Assembly (NCBI RefSeq): GCF_039543385.1 | Contig: NZ_BAABJQ010000025.1 | Span: 62,001 to 126,000, forward strand | Source: Rugosimonospora acidiphila | GTDB taxonomy: Bacteria > Actinomycetota > Actinomycetes > Mycobacteriales > Micromonosporaceae | DNA: 64,000 bases | Direction: 5' to 3' | In this document: piece by piece, positions 44,741 through 54,355 of the stretch | How the letters are laid out: every line of letters starts with the position of its first letter | Position numbering within the stretch: the first letter of the stretch is position 1 | The notes under the pieces: model-generated | Database searches by the model: none | The model's input: only the letters and a program-made list of their open reading frames with translations | Told to the model about the DNA's origin: nothing | Program-made: the position numbers and the translations under genes

Positions 44741-45603
44741 TGCTGGACGGACACCTGCTCGTCGACGCGCACCAGCACGCCGCCAGGCTGCCCACCCTCA
44801 AGCCGGCCTGGCGGCGCTGGGCGCACGACTTCGGCGGGGACTCGGTCATCGAGCGGCTGTACGACGCCGAGGGTGCCGTGGACCCGGGCCGGTTCGACGC
44901 GTACCTGGCGGCCGAGGGCGTCGACGTGGCGCTGCTGCTGTCCGAGTACAGCCCGAAGGTCACCGGCATCCAGCCCATCGAGGACCTGCTGCCGCTCGCG
45001 GCGCACAACGCCGACCGCGTCCGGGTCATCGCCAACCTCAACCCGCACCTGCACTACCCGATCGACGAGGAACTGCGCCGCCAGCTCGCGCTCGGCGCCG
45101 TCGCCCTGAAGATCCATCCGGTACACGGCGGCTTCGCGGCCAACGACCGCGCGCTGTACCCGGCTTACGAGATCTGCCAGGGCGCCGGGGTGCCGGTGGT
45201 CGTGCACTGCGGCACCAGCACGTTCCCGGGCTCCGCCAACGCGTACGCCGACCCGATCCTGCTCGACGACGTGCTGCGTGACTTCCGCGACCTGGATGTC
45301 GTGCTGGCGCACGGCGGCCGGGGCTGGTGGTACGACGCGGCCGCGTTCCTGGCGCTGTCCAACGAGCACGTCTGGATCGAGCTGTCCGGGCTGCCGCCCT
45401 CCCGGCTGCGGGATTACTACGCCCGGCAGAACTGGGCGCGGCTGACCCGCCGGATGATCTTCGGTACCGACTGGCCCGGCGTGCCCGGCATCGCGCACAA
45501 CGCGCGCGCGGTGGCGGCGCTGTGCCCGGACGACGAGACCGCCGGGCTGGTGTTGGGCGGCAACGCGGAGCGGGTGTACCGGCTGAAGACCTACCGGCGG
45601 TGA
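44740..45603 (+). CDS. Amidohydrolase-family (COG2159) metal-dependent hydrolase
   Basis: 287 residues. A TIM barrel with an N-terminal HxH-like DAHQH, VVHCGTSTFPG (His), VLAHGGRGWWYDAA (His) and GTDWPGVP (Asp) metal/catalytic motifs, as in decarboxylases and hydrolases of the ACMSD-like amidohydrolase branch. It starts on the last base of the ligase stop (TGATG), so it belongs to the box operon. It could rescue a dead-end CoA or ring-cleavage product or decarboxylate an aromatic acid; the exact job is unknown. Confidence 0.85.
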   Translation: MLDGHLLVDAHQHAARLPTLKPAWRRWAHDFGGDSVIERLYDAEGAVDPGRFDAYLAAEGVDVALLLSEYSPKVTGIQPIEDLLPLAAHNADRVRVIANLNPHLHYPIDEELRRQLALGAVALKIHPVHGGFAANDRALYPAYEICQGAGVPVVVHCGTSTFPGSANAYADPILLDDVLRDFRDLDVVLAHGGRGWWYDAAAFLALSNEHVWIELSGLPPSRLRDYYARQNWARLTRRMIFGTDWPGVPGIAHNARAVAALCPDDETAGLVLGGNAERVYRLKTYRR

Positions 45604-45615
45604 GCCGTCCGCCGG

Positions 45616-46437
45616 CTACCGCGGCTCGGGCAGCAGCGGGTTCGGCGGCCGGAACACTTCCAGGGCCAGCGCGAGCATGCCGTAGTACCCGACCAGCCAG
45701 GTGAGCACGGCCAGCTGTTCGTGGCCCAGCACCCGGACGGCCTCGGCGTAGTCCTCGTCGTCCAGCCGGCGGTCCCGAGCCAGCAGGCCGGCGATCCGCA
45801 CCATCGCGCGTTCCCGCTCGTTCAGCCCGTCGGGGACTCGCCCGTCGAGCAGCCGCCGCAGCGCCGGCGTGTCCAGCCCGGCGGAGCGGGCGGCCGGCTC
45901 GTGCGACCACCACTCGAACTCGCTGCCCAGGGTGGCGGCGACGGTCAGGATGGCCAGCTCACGACCGCGTTCGGGCAGGCCACCGAACCGGATGGCGGCG
46001 CCGAGCCGCTGCACGGCGTCGCCGACCTGCGGGGAGCGCAGCATCACGTCGAACGGGCCGAGCAGCCGTCCCGACCCGTCTGTCAGCGGCACGGTGCCGG
46101 CCTGCGCGCCGCGCGGGCCCTTCGTGATCGCGTCGTACAGGGCCCGGGCGGCGCTCTCCAGCTCCGCCGGGTGTTGCAGCTCGCAGCGCGGCCGTGCCGG
46201 GGCCGGCCGTCCGGTCAGCTCGCCAGAATTCGGGTCGGAGTCCGGGTCGCGGTGCGGGTCGGGTAGCGAAGCCCCGTGACCGCTGGTCGGGATCGCCGCG
46301 CTCTCCGAGTGGGACCGGGCGGCCGGGCCGCCGGCCGGGGTCGAATCCGGGCGCCGCGCACCGACCGGCCGCTGCCCGCCCAATTCCGGGGCGGACAGCG
46401 TGCCGGTGGCGCGCACCCGGCGAGGGTTGGCTCTCAC
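45616..46437 (-). CDS. Carboxymuconolactone decarboxylase-family protein with disordered N-terminus
   Basis: 273 residues. Residues 1-85 are Pro/Ser/Asp/Arg-rich and probably disordered; the helical CMD/AhpD-like domain follows, with GGLPERGRELAILTVAATLGSEFEWWSHEP and LNERERAMVRIAGLLARDRRL. The usual redox CxxC of AhpD is absent, favouring the decarboxylase-like or non-redox group. The GTG start overlaps the preceding stop (GTGA), coupling it to the reductase gene. A shorter product from an internal start is possible. Confidence 0.85.
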   Translation of the reverse strand: MRANPRRVRATGTLSAPELGGQRPVGARRPDSTPAGGPAARSHSESAAIPTSGHGASLPDPHRDPDSDPNSGELTGRPAPARPRCELQHPAELESAARALYDAITKGPRGAQAGTVPLTDGSGRLLGPFDVMLRSPQVGDAVQRLGAAIRFGGLPERGRELAILTVAATLGSEFEWWSHEPAARSAGLDTPALRRLLDGRVPDGLNERERAMVRIAGLLARDRRLDDEDYAEAVRVLGHEQLAVLTWLVGYYGMLALALEVFRPPNPLLPEPR

Positions 46438-47312
46438 CGGGTGCTCGACAATCCCTCGACCACCTTGAGCAGGCCGCTGTGGTCGAGCGAACCGAGTCCC
46501 TGCGCGCGGGCCGCCACGAACAGCTGGGCGACCACGGCGGTGACCGGCAGCGAAAGCCCGGCGTCCCGGGCCGCGGCGAGCACGATGCCGAGATCCTTGT
46601 GGTGCAGGTCGATCCGGAAGCCGGGCTGGAACTGGCGGGCGAGCATGTTCGCCGCCTTGAGGTCGAGCACCCGGTTGCCGGCGAGCCCGCCGGCGAGCAC
46701 CCGGACCGCCGCGTCAGGGTCCACGCCGGACGCCTCGACCAGCAGCAGCGCCTCGCTCACCAGCTCGATGATGCCGCCGACGAGCAGCTGGTTGGCGGCC
46801 TTGACGATCTGACCGGCGCCGGTCGGGCCGACGTGCTCGATGGTCTTGCCGACCGCCTCGAACACCGGGCGGGCGGTGGCGAAGTCCTCGGCCGCGCCGC
46901 CCACCATGATCGACAGCGTGCCGTCGATGGCACCCTTTTCCCCGCCCGACACGGGCGCGTCCAGGGTGCGTACCCCCTTGGCCGCGGCGGCCTTCGCGAC
47001 CGCCGTCTCGGTCTGCGGGGTCACGGTGCTCATGTCGATCAGCAGCTGACCCGCCCGCGCGTGCGCGAGCAGGCCGTCGGCGCCGAGCACGACCTGCTCG
47101 ACGTCGGGGGAGTCGGGCACCATGAGCACCACTACCTCGGCCGCCGCGGCGACCTCGGCGATGCTGCCGGCCGCCCGGCCGCCCGCCGCGACCAGGTCGC
47201 CGGCCGACTCGGGGCGGCGGCTGTAGCCGATTACGTCGAACCCGGCCTTGACCAGGTTGACCGCCATGGGTCGGCCCATGATGCCGAGCCCGATGAATCC
47301 GACGACCGTCAC
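46434..47312 (-). CDS. 3-hydroxyacid dehydrogenase of the tartronate-semialdehyde reductase / HIBADH family
   Basis: 292 residues. N-terminal Rossmann motif VGFIGLGIMGRPMAVNLVKAG, the family signature TLDAPVSGGEKGAIDGTLSIMVGG, and the catalytic Lys in GAGQIVKAANQLLVGG (about residue 170). It reduces tartronate semialdehyde to glycerate or oxidises 3-hydroxyisobutyrate-like acids with NAD(P). It follows a hydroxypyruvate-isomerase-like gene with a GTGA overlap, the classic hyi-glxR pairing, though no glyoxylate carboligase gene is present. Confidence 0.93.
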   Translation of the reverse strand: MTVVGFIGLGIMGRPMAVNLVKAGFDVIGYSRRPESAGDLVAAGGRAAGSIAEVAAAAEVVVLMVPDSPDVEQVVLGADGLLAHARAGQLLIDMSTVTPQTETAVAKAAAAKGVRTLDAPVSGGEKGAIDGTLSIMVGGAAEDFATARPVFEAVGKTIEHVGPTGAGQIVKAANQLLVGGIIELVSEALLLVEASGVDPDAAVRVLAGGLAGNRVLDLKAANMLARQFQPGFRIDLHHKDLGIVLAAARDAGLSLPVTAVVAQLFVAARAQGLGSLDHSGLLKVVEGLSSTR

Positions 47313-48142
47313 GCGAAGGCTCCGTTCTCGCCCCGCGACTCGCGCGGCAGCCAGCTCAGGCTCTCCTCGGTGGACCCCTCGGGCCGGTACTCGAGGCCGA
47401 CGCACCCCTCGTACGCGTTCTCCTCCAGGGCCGCGAACAGCGCGGCGTAGTCGATCTCGCCGGTACCCGGCTGGTGGCGCCCGGGTGCGTCGGCGATCTG
47501 GACGTGTCCGACGTACGGCAGGTACTCGTCGACGATCTTCCGCCAGTCGAACCCGTTGCGGGTCAGGTGGTAGAAGTCGGCGAGCAGGCGCACGTTGCCC
47601 GCGCCGCTCGCGTCCCGCACCCGGTCGATGACGGCCAGGATCTGGTCGGGACCGGTCAGCGGGTAGGCACCGTTCTCGCCGCTGGCCAGCGGCTCCAGCA
47701 GGACGGAGCCGCCGATCGGGGCGACCGCCTCGGCGGCGAAGGACAGGTTCTCGACCGCCACCTCGTCCTGCCGCTCGGGGCTCACGCCGTCGACCCGCAC
47801 CCCGTAGAGCGCGTTGAACAGCGAGCACCCGGTCTGCGCCGCGATGCTCGCCAGGATGTCGACGGAGTCCCGGAACTCGCTGGTGCGGCTCGGGATCGAC
47901 AGCACGCCCCGGTCACCGGCCGGCATGTCGCCGCCGTAGAAGTTCAGCGCCTCCAGCCGGACCCCGGCGTCGGAGATCGCGGTGACGAAGGCGTCCACCT
48001 CCCGCGAGTCCGGAACCGGCTCGGCAAACGGCCACCAGCTCTCGATCACGTCGAAGCCCTGTGCCTTCGCGGCGGCGGGCCGTTGCAGGAGCGGCAACTC
48101 GTTGAACAGCAGCGAGATGTTGACGTCGTAACGCAGGCTCAT
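47309..48142 (-). CDS. Hydroxypyruvate isomerase-like sugar-phosphate-isomerase fold enzyme
   Basis: 277 residues with a xylose-isomerase-like TIM barrel. Hyi-type motifs: NISLLFNELPLLQRPAAAKAQGFDVIESWWPF, LLEPLASGENGAYPL (metal Glu), LLADFYHLTRNG (Asp, His), VGHVQIADAPGRHQPGTGEIDY and GLEYRPEG. It likely interconverts hydroxypyruvate and tartronate semialdehyde, feeding the downstream reductase. ATG 48142 has GGAAAG upstream. It is 115 bp after the first cupin gene on the same strand. Confidence 0.9.
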   Translation of the reverse strand: MSLRYDVNISLLFNELPLLQRPAAAKAQGFDVIESWWPFAEPVPDSREVDAFVTAISDAGVRLEALNFYGGDMPAGDRGVLSIPSRTSEFRDSVDILASIAAQTGCSLFNALYGVRVDGVSPERQDEVAVENLSFAAEAVAPIGGSVLLEPLASGENGAYPLTGPDQILAVIDRVRDASGAGNVRLLADFYHLTRNGFDWRKIVDEYLPYVGHVQIADAPGRHQPGTGEIDYAALFAALEENAYEGCVGLEYRPEGSTEESLSWLPRESRGENGAFA

Positions 48143-48230
48143 GTGTTCGCTTTCCACAGCGGATCGGTCGGAAAGGCCCTGGGGGCCGGGGATTCCGCGC
48201 CGCACGGCGACCGGGTGTCCGGCCGCCGTG

Positions 48231-48268
48231 CGGCGGTTGCGTCAGGCGGCGGTTGCGTCAGGCGGCGG
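48231..48268. repeat. 16-bp tandem repeat spanning the cupin stop codon
   Basis: CGGCGGTTGCGTCAGG is repeated exactly at 48231-48246 and 48247-48262, with a partial third copy to 48268. The cupin stop (48258-48260, minus strand) lies in the second copy, so the gene end itself has been duplicated. Confidence 0.85.
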
Positions 48269-49124
48269 AGAAGGTCGGCAGCTTGGCGTAGAACAGCTCG
48301 GCCGGCTCGGCGGCGGTCAGCTCGACCACCGCGTCGGCGGCCTCGGTGCTGAACCCGCTGAGCGTGTCGTGCTTGGTGCCGTCGATCAGCACCGTGCCCG
48401 TCTTGAGGAACATCACCTCGACCGCCGGCTGGGTGCCCAGCTTGAAGGTCGCGCCCGCCTCGATCTTGATGAAGCCGAAGCGGATCTCCTTCTCGGTGAA
48501 GGTGCCCATCCACTTGTGCGAGACGCCCGGCGCTTCGGCCTCCTCGACCCACGGGTACGCGGCCGGGTTGAACATCAGCAGCCGGTCGTACCGGGGCTCC
48601 GGGTAGACGATCTGCTCGCCGCGGTTCTCCTCGTAGATGGCCTCGGCGGCGTCCTGGTTGCGGTGCTTGCCCTCTTCGTCGACCCAGCTGTACATGCCGT
48701 TCTTGAACTCGCCGCCCTTGGCGACCAGGGCGTCCATGCCGGCCTTGAGCTCACGGGCGGTGTCGTACCCGTACCCGCTGGGGCCGGCGAACTGCAGCAC
48801 GATCATCGACAGGTCGGGCTTGCGCACCTGGGGCCCGTACCAGCACGACTCGGGGAAGTAGGAGACCCAGCCCTCGGGAACGATCGTGTTGTGTCCGATG
48901 ATCAGGTCACCGCGCAGCGGGTGCCGGATCTGCTCGAAGTTGTGCCGGTGCCGGGGGGTCTTCCAGTCGTCCTTGTTGCCGCCCGCGCCGTAGGACAGCT
49001 TGTAGTTGTCGATCGCGCCCTCGGTGCCGGTGACCAGCATCCGGCTGTGACGCTTTCCGCTGCTGCGCAGGTCGCCCGCTACGGCGAAGAAGTCCTGGCT
49101 GTCGTTCGGGTTGCCAATCTGCAT
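48258..49124 (-). CDS. Cupin-fold protein of unknown function (copy 1)
   Basis: 288 residues with two beta-rich halves. The first cupin motif is TPRHRHNFEQIRHPLRGD (H-x-H-x2-E, metal ligands), followed by GWVSYFPESCWYGPQV. The second half contains PGVSHKWMGTFTEKEIRFGF and an ATFKLG...VEVMFLKTG motif 2-like segment without a second HxH. It is a clear paralog of the protein at 61710, sharing nearly all of these blocks. Such a protein could be a metal-dependent oxygenase, isomerase or decarboxylase of the same pathway. ATG 49124 has AGGA upstream, and GTATAC-type site A lies 41-59 bp upstream. Confidence 0.85.
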   Translation of the reverse strand: MQIGNPNDSQDFFAVAGDLRSSGKRHSRMLVTGTEGAIDNYKLSYGAGGNKDDWKTPRHRHNFEQIRHPLRGDLIIGHNTIVPEGWVSYFPESCWYGPQVRKPDLSMIVLQFAGPSGYGYDTARELKAGMDALVAKGGEFKNGMYSWVDEEGKHRNQDAAEAIYEENRGEQIVYPEPRYDRLLMFNPAAYPWVEEAEAPGVSHKWMGTFTEKEIRFGFIKIEAGATFKLGTQPAVEVMFLKTGTVLIDGTKHDTLSGFSTEAADAVVELTAAEPAELFYAKLPTFSAA

Positions 49125-49164
49125 GGTGGCGTCCTGTCGTCGACCTATGAAGTTTGGATAATAC

Positions 49165-49183
49165 GTATGCAGTATACATGCAG
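49165..49183. promoter_or_regulatory. GTATAC-motif site A
   Basis: GTATGCAGTATACATGCAG, upstream of the first cupin gene and just after the dehydrogenase gene end. It matches 17 of 19 bases of site B in reverse orientation. ATGCAG is directly repeated on each side of TATAC. Confidence 0.7.
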
Positions 49184-49194
49184 CTCGTAGACGC

Positions 49195-50346
<1,152 letters not shown>

Positions 50347-50363
50347 GGTCAAACTCCCTTGTT

Positions 50364-50382
50364 CTGCATGTATATTACATAC
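50364..50382. promoter_or_regulatory. GTATAC-motif site B
   Basis: CTGCATGTATATTACATAC; its reverse complement GTATGTAATATACATGCAG differs from site A at two positions. It lies between the divergent dehydrogenase (18-36 bp upstream of its start) and the NHL-repeat gene. Confidence 0.7.
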
Positions 50383-50426
50383 GATTTACCGTACACGCTC
50401 GCCGGGGCGGTACCGGCGGTGATCGG

Positions 50427-50482
50427 CGACGAAGCCTTGGCGATGGAGTCTTGGCGACGAAACCTCGGCGACGAGGGTGAGG
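50427..50482. repeat. Four 14-bp tandem repeats in the leader of the NHL-repeat gene
   Basis: Units at 50427-50440, 50441-50454, 50455-50468 and 50469-50482, consensus CGACGAAGYCTTGG. They end 11 bp before the start codon; the last unit has drifted into the ribosome-binding region (GGTGAGGAAGGAG). Confidence 0.85.
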
Positions 50483-50493
50483 AAGGAGACCAC

Positions 50494-51462
50494 ATGGCCG
50501 TGGTGCTCGGACAGGGATCCCACACGTACCGGGTCGAGGAGGGCTGGGGCACCCTCCCCGAGGGCTGGGACCTCGGCGACGTCGCCGGTACCGCCGTCGA
50601 CGCGCAGGACCGGGTCTACGTGTTCAACCGCGGGGAGCACCCCATGATCGTCTTCGATCGGGACGGGAACTTCCTCAACTCGTGGGGCGAGGGCTTCTTC
50701 CCCCACGCGCACGGCGTCTTCATCGCCCCGGACCAGACCCTCTACTGCACCGACGACGGCCGCCACACGATGACCAGGCACGACCTGGACGGCACGCTGC
50801 TGATGAGCATCGGCGTGCCCGGTGAGGCCGCCGGATACCACAGCGGCGAGCCGTTCAACCGGTGTACCCACACCGCGCTTTCGCCCGAGGGCGACATCTA
50901 CGTCTCCGACGGGTACGGCAACGCGAGGGTGCACAAGTTCTCCCCGGACGGGCGGCTGCTGCTGTCCTGGGGCGCCAACGGCATGGCGAGCGGCGAGTTC
51001 AACCTGCCGCACAACATCGTCTGCGACGCCGATGGCTGGGTCTACGTCGCCGACCGGGAGAACCACCGGATCCAGATCTTCGACGGCAACGGCAGGTTCG
51101 AGGCGTGCTGGCGGGATGTCGTGCACCGGCCGTGCGCGCTGTACCTCACGCCCGGCCCGGACCCGGTGTTCCTGGTCGGTGAGCTGGGCCCGTCGATGAA
51201 CTTCAACCGGGGCGCGCCGAACCTCGGCCCGCGCCTGAGCGTGCTGAGCACCACGGGCTCGCTGATCAGCCGGCTGGAGGTCACCCCGGCGATGGGGCTG
51301 GGCCCGGGGCAGTTCATCTCGCCGCACGGCATCGCCACCGACTCGCGCGGCGACATCTACGTCGCGGAGGTGTCGGTGACCGGGTGGCCGCAGCTGTTCC
51401 CGGGCAAGCCGATGCCACGACCGATCCGCAGCCTGCAGAAGCTGGTACGCGTCGAGGGATGA
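50494..51462 (+). CDS. NHL-repeat six-bladed beta-propeller protein
   Basis: 322 residues without signal peptide. Recurrent blades such as GTAVDAQDRVYVFNRG, GVFIAPDQTLYCTDDG, TALSPEGDIYVSDGYGNARVHKFSPDGRLLLSWG, NIVCDADGWVYVADRENHRIQIFDGNG and GIATDSRGDIYVAEVS show five to six NHL units. Relatives include peptidyl-alpha-hydroxyglycine lyase-like and sugar-acid lactonase-like proteins. A hydrolase/lactonase step in the surrounding pathway is plausible but unproven. ATG 50494 follows GGAAGGAG. Confidence 0.88.
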   Translation: MAVVLGQGSHTYRVEEGWGTLPEGWDLGDVAGTAVDAQDRVYVFNRGEHPMIVFDRDGNFLNSWGEGFFPHAHGVFIAPDQTLYCTDDGRHTMTRHDLDGTLLMSIGVPGEAAGYHSGEPFNRCTHTALSPEGDIYVSDGYGNARVHKFSPDGRLLLSWGANGMASGEFNLPHNIVCDADGWVYVADRENHRIQIFDGNGRFEACWRDVVHRPCALYLTPGPDPVFLVGELGPSMNFNRGAPNLGPRLSVLSTTGSLISRLEVTPAMGLGPGQFISPHGIATDSRGDIYVAEVSVTGWPQLFPGKPMPRPIRSLQKLVRVEG

Positions 51463-51488
51463 GCCGCGCCCGGCCCACCCGCCGGTAC

Positions 51489-51526
51489 GCGTAGGGGGCC
51501 CCGGCCGCCACCGGAGCCCCCTACGC
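51489..51526. terminator. Bidirectional terminator between NHL-repeat and PrpF genes
   Basis: GCGTAGGGGGC (51489-51499) and GCCCCCTACGC (51516-51526) form a perfect 11-bp stem, continued by four more pairs (CCGG/CCGG) after one mismatch. It lies midway between two convergent stops. Confidence 0.8.
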
Positions 51527-51545
51527 CGTCGAACACAGGGTCGAG

Positions 51546-52658
51546 CTATGGCTTGCGCAGCCAGACCGTGCCGGACATCAGGCGGCGCGCGGTGCGCACG
51601 ACGCCCACCGACCGCACCACCGGAACGCTCCCGGTGGCGTCCACGTCCGCCGTCACCACCACCACGCCCTTCGGGTGGCGGATGCGCAGCGGACCGGTAC
51701 CGGCCCGGCGCAGCTCGGCGGCCACCGTGCCCGGGGTGGCCGCGGCGGCACCGAGGCACAGGGCCGCGGTCATCGGCAGCGCGTGATGGATCTTCCCCAT
51801 GGACACACCGAGCGCCAGGACGTCGGCGCTCTCGTCGCCGTCCTCCGGGGTCTGCAGCATGACCAGCTTCGGCACCACCGGGGCCGAGAGCCTGGCGTCG
51901 CGCCAGTCCGCGACCGCGCCGACCAGCGCGCTGCACCGGCCGCGCAGCGCCTCGACGCGTTCCAGCAACTCCTCGTCCTTGTTCAGCTCGGCGGCGGTCA
52001 GGCCGCCCAGCGTCAGGCCGAACTGGCTGGCCCGGACGAAGACCATCGGGTGGGTGACATCGAGGAACGAGATCTCGTACTCGGTGCCGTCCGCCTCGAC
52101 GGTGTCGCGCACGTGCCCGGTCGGCAGGGCGGAGCCCAGGACCCCGCCGGCCGGTTCCAGGTAGTCGGTGACCACGGGCGCGCCCGGCGACGGTACGCCG
52201 GGGATCGACAGGTCCCCGTCGACCGCCGCCACGCCATCGCGCACCTGGACCCGCGCCACGATCACGGTCTTGGTGTTCCCGTTGTACAGCCGGACGGTGG
52301 TCTCCGGCTCGACCGCGGGCACCAGACCCTCATTGATCGCGAACGGGCCCACAGCGGTGGTCAGGTTCCCGCAGTTACCGTCCCAGTCGACGATCGGGGC
52401 GTCCACGCCGACCTGGGCGAACCAGTAGTCGACGTCGGCCTCCGGCCGCTGGCTGCGGCTGACCACCACTGCCTTGCTGGTGCTGGAGTGGGTCCCGCCG
52501 AGCCCGTCGATCTGCATCGGGTCCGGCGAGCCCAGGATGTCCAGCAGCACCCGGTCGCGCTCCGGCCCGTGTGGCGGCAGGTCCGCCTCGTGCAGGAACA
52601 CGCCCTTGCTCGTCCCGCCGCGCATGATCACGGCGGGAACCGTGCCGGCTTGGCTCAT
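51546..52658 (-). CDS. PrpF-family isomerase (4-oxalomesaconate tautomerase / methylaconitate isomerase-like)
   Basis: 370 residues. PrpF marks: IMRGGTSKGVFLHEADLP at the N-terminus, DPMQIDGLGGTHSSTSKAVVV, VDWDGNCGNLTTAVGPFAI (active-site Cys) and MGKIHHALPMTAALCLGAAA. These proteins shift double bonds in tricarboxylate-like acids such as methylaconitate or 4-oxalomesaconate. It is 13 bp after the aldehyde dehydrogenase gene in the same operon. ATG 52658 has GAGGGAG. Confidence 0.93.
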   Translation of the reverse strand: MSQAGTVPAVIMRGGTSKGVFLHEADLPPHGPERDRVLLDILGSPDPMQIDGLGGTHSSTSKAVVVSRSQRPEADVDYWFAQVGVDAPIVDWDGNCGNLTTAVGPFAINEGLVPAVEPETTVRLYNGNTKTVIVARVQVRDGVAAVDGDLSIPGVPSPGAPVVTDYLEPAGGVLGSALPTGHVRDTVEADGTEYEISFLDVTHPMVFVRASQFGLTLGGLTAAELNKDEELLERVEALRGRCSALVGAVADWRDARLSAPVVPKLVMLQTPEDGDESADVLALGVSMGKIHHALPMTAALCLGAAAATPGTVAAELRRAGTGPLRIRHPKGVVVVTADVDATGSVPVVRSVGVVRTARRLMSGTVWLRKP

Positions 52659-52671
52659 CGCGTCCGCTCCC

Positions 52672-54099
52672 TCAGGAGGTCCACTCGAGGCTGAGCAGCG
52701 TCTCGAGCGACATGTCCTTGACCGCGTACGCCGGCCCCTCGATGCCGTGGCCCGAGGCCTTCAGGCCGCCGTACGGCATGATGTCGACCCGGCTCGACGA
52801 GGTGCCGTTCACGTGCAGCGTGCCGACGTCCAGCCGGTTGGCCAGGTTCAGCGCGCGGTCCAGGTTGTGCGTGAACACGCCGCTGGCCAGGCCGTACGGC
52901 GTCGAGTTGATCTCATCGATCACCTCGTTGTCGTTCTCGTACGTGTAGATGCACACCACCGGGCCGAACGCCTCCAGGTCGTGCATCTTCATGCCGGGCT
53001 TGACCCCGCGCAGCACGGTCGGCTGGATCACGGTGCCCTCCCGGGTGCCGCCGATCAGCAGCTCGGCGCCGCTGGCGACGGCCTCCTTGATCCAGGCCTC
53101 CACCCGGTCGGTGGCCTGGCTGCTGATCAGCGGGCCGACCGTGGTCTTCGAGTCGCTGGGGTCGCCGACGTGCAGCGCGCCGGTCGTGGCGAGGAACGCC
53201 TCGGTGAACTGCTGCTCGACGTCGCGGTGGACGTAGATCCGCTGGATCGAGGTGCACACCTGGCCGGCCTTGCGGAACGCGGCGTTGGCGGTGTTGGCCA
53301 GCATCCCCTTGTCGATGACGGCGTCCTGGGCCACCACCGTGCAGGAGATGCTGCCCAGCTCGAGCTGGGTCTTGCGCAGCCCGGCGCTGCGGTGGATGGC
53401 GGCACCGGTGGCGGTCGAGCCGGTGAACGCGATGTAGTCGGAGCGGTCGTCGGCGACGAGCGCGGCGCCCACGGTCTCGCCCGGGCCGTGCACCACGTGC
53501 ATCCACTGCGCCGGCAGGCCGGCCTCGAACAGCACGTCGGCGAGCACGTTGCCCGGCGACGGGGTCTGCTCGGCCGGCTTGAGCACCACGGCGTTGCCGG
53601 CGGCGAGCGCCGGACCGATCTTGTGGGCGATCGTGTTGACCGGCGAGTTGAACGGCGTGATCGCCGCCACGACGCCGATCGGCTTGCGGATGGTGATGCC
53701 CATCCGGTTCTTGGTGTTGGGGGCGGAGCCCAGCGGGACGGACTCGCCGCCGAAGCGGATCGCCTCGTCGGCCGAGAGCAGCATGGTCTCGATCGCGCGG
53801 TCGACCTCGCGGCGGCCATCGGCGACGGTGAAGCCGGCCTCGACGCGCTGCTGCTCGGCGAGCTCGTCGGAGTGGTCGGCCAGCAGGCGCGCGGCCTTGC
53901 GCAGGATGTCGGCCCGATCGTGGGAGGTCAGCGGCGCCTCGGTACGCGCCACGCTCGCCGAGCTCAGCGCCTCATCGATGTCCGCTTCGGAGGCGATGTG
54001 GAGCTGTCCGGCGACGGTGTCCGTGAACTTGTCGCTGATCGGCATGCGGTTGGCGCTCTCGCGTGCCTTCCCGTTGATACGGCCGGTTACCTCGTACAT
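52672..54099 (-). CDS. NAD(P)-dependent aldehyde dehydrogenase
   Basis: 475 residues. ALDH motifs: VAAITPFNSPVNTIAHKIGPALAAGNAVVLKPAEQTP (coenzyme Lys), FTGSTATGAAI, the general-base Glu in LELGS and the nucleophile Cys in KAGQVCTSIQR. It oxidises a semialdehyde or aldehyde formed in the pathway; an alpha-ketoglutaric-semialdehyde or hydroxymuconic-semialdehyde role is possible. It is divergent from a DapA-like lyase, with GTATAC-type motifs between them. Confidence 0.95.
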   Translation of the reverse strand: MYEVTGRINGKARESANRMPISDKFTDTVAGQLHIASEADIDEALSSASVARTEAPLTSHDRADILRKAARLLADHSDELAEQQRVEAGFTVADGRREVDRAIETMLLSADEAIRFGGESVPLGSAPNTKNRMGITIRKPIGVVAAITPFNSPVNTIAHKIGPALAAGNAVVLKPAEQTPSPGNVLADVLFEAGLPAQWMHVVHGPGETVGAALVADDRSDYIAFTGSTATGAAIHRSAGLRKTQLELGSISCTVVAQDAVIDKGMLANTANAAFRKAGQVCTSIQRIYVHRDVEQQFTEAFLATTGALHVGDPSDSKTTVGPLISSQATDRVEAWIKEAVASGAELLIGGTREGTVIQPTVLRGVKPGMKMHDLEAFGPVVCIYTYENDNEVIDEINSTPYGLASGVFTHNLDRALNLANRLDVGTLHVNGTSSSRVDIMPYGGLKASGHGIEGPAYAVKDMSLETLLSLEWTS

Positions 54100-54138
54100 G
54101 AATACCTGTTCCCCTGACTGGACTCGGGTCGGCGTCTT

Positions 54139-54157
54139 GTATGCACACTACAATATC
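54139..54157. promoter_or_regulatory. GTATAC-motif site C (partial match)
   Basis: GTATGCACACTACAATATC shares the left half GTATGCA with site A and is 40-58 bp upstream of the aldehyde dehydrogenase start. Confidence 0.45.
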
Positions 54158-54310
54158 CAGTATTTCGCGCTCCGCCAGCGACCGACGGCCGCGAATCGAC
54201 CGGCTGCGCGGGCGACCGGGCGACCGGGGGAGCGGCGGCGGGTGGGTCCTGTCGGTCGGCGGGTGGCGCGGGGTGTGACCCGGGTCGCTCCTCACGAGCG
54301 ATTGTAGATC

Positions 54311-54329
54311 ATATGCGGTATACAGAGGA
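54311..54329. promoter_or_regulatory. GTATAC-motif site D
   Basis: ATATGCGGTATACAGAGGA, 27-45 bp before the DapA-like start. It shares 12 consecutive bases (GTATACAGAGGA) with site F. TATACA could also serve as a -10 element. Confidence 0.65.
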
Positions 54330-54355
54330 TCCGACAATGGAGAGGCGGTCCCAGG

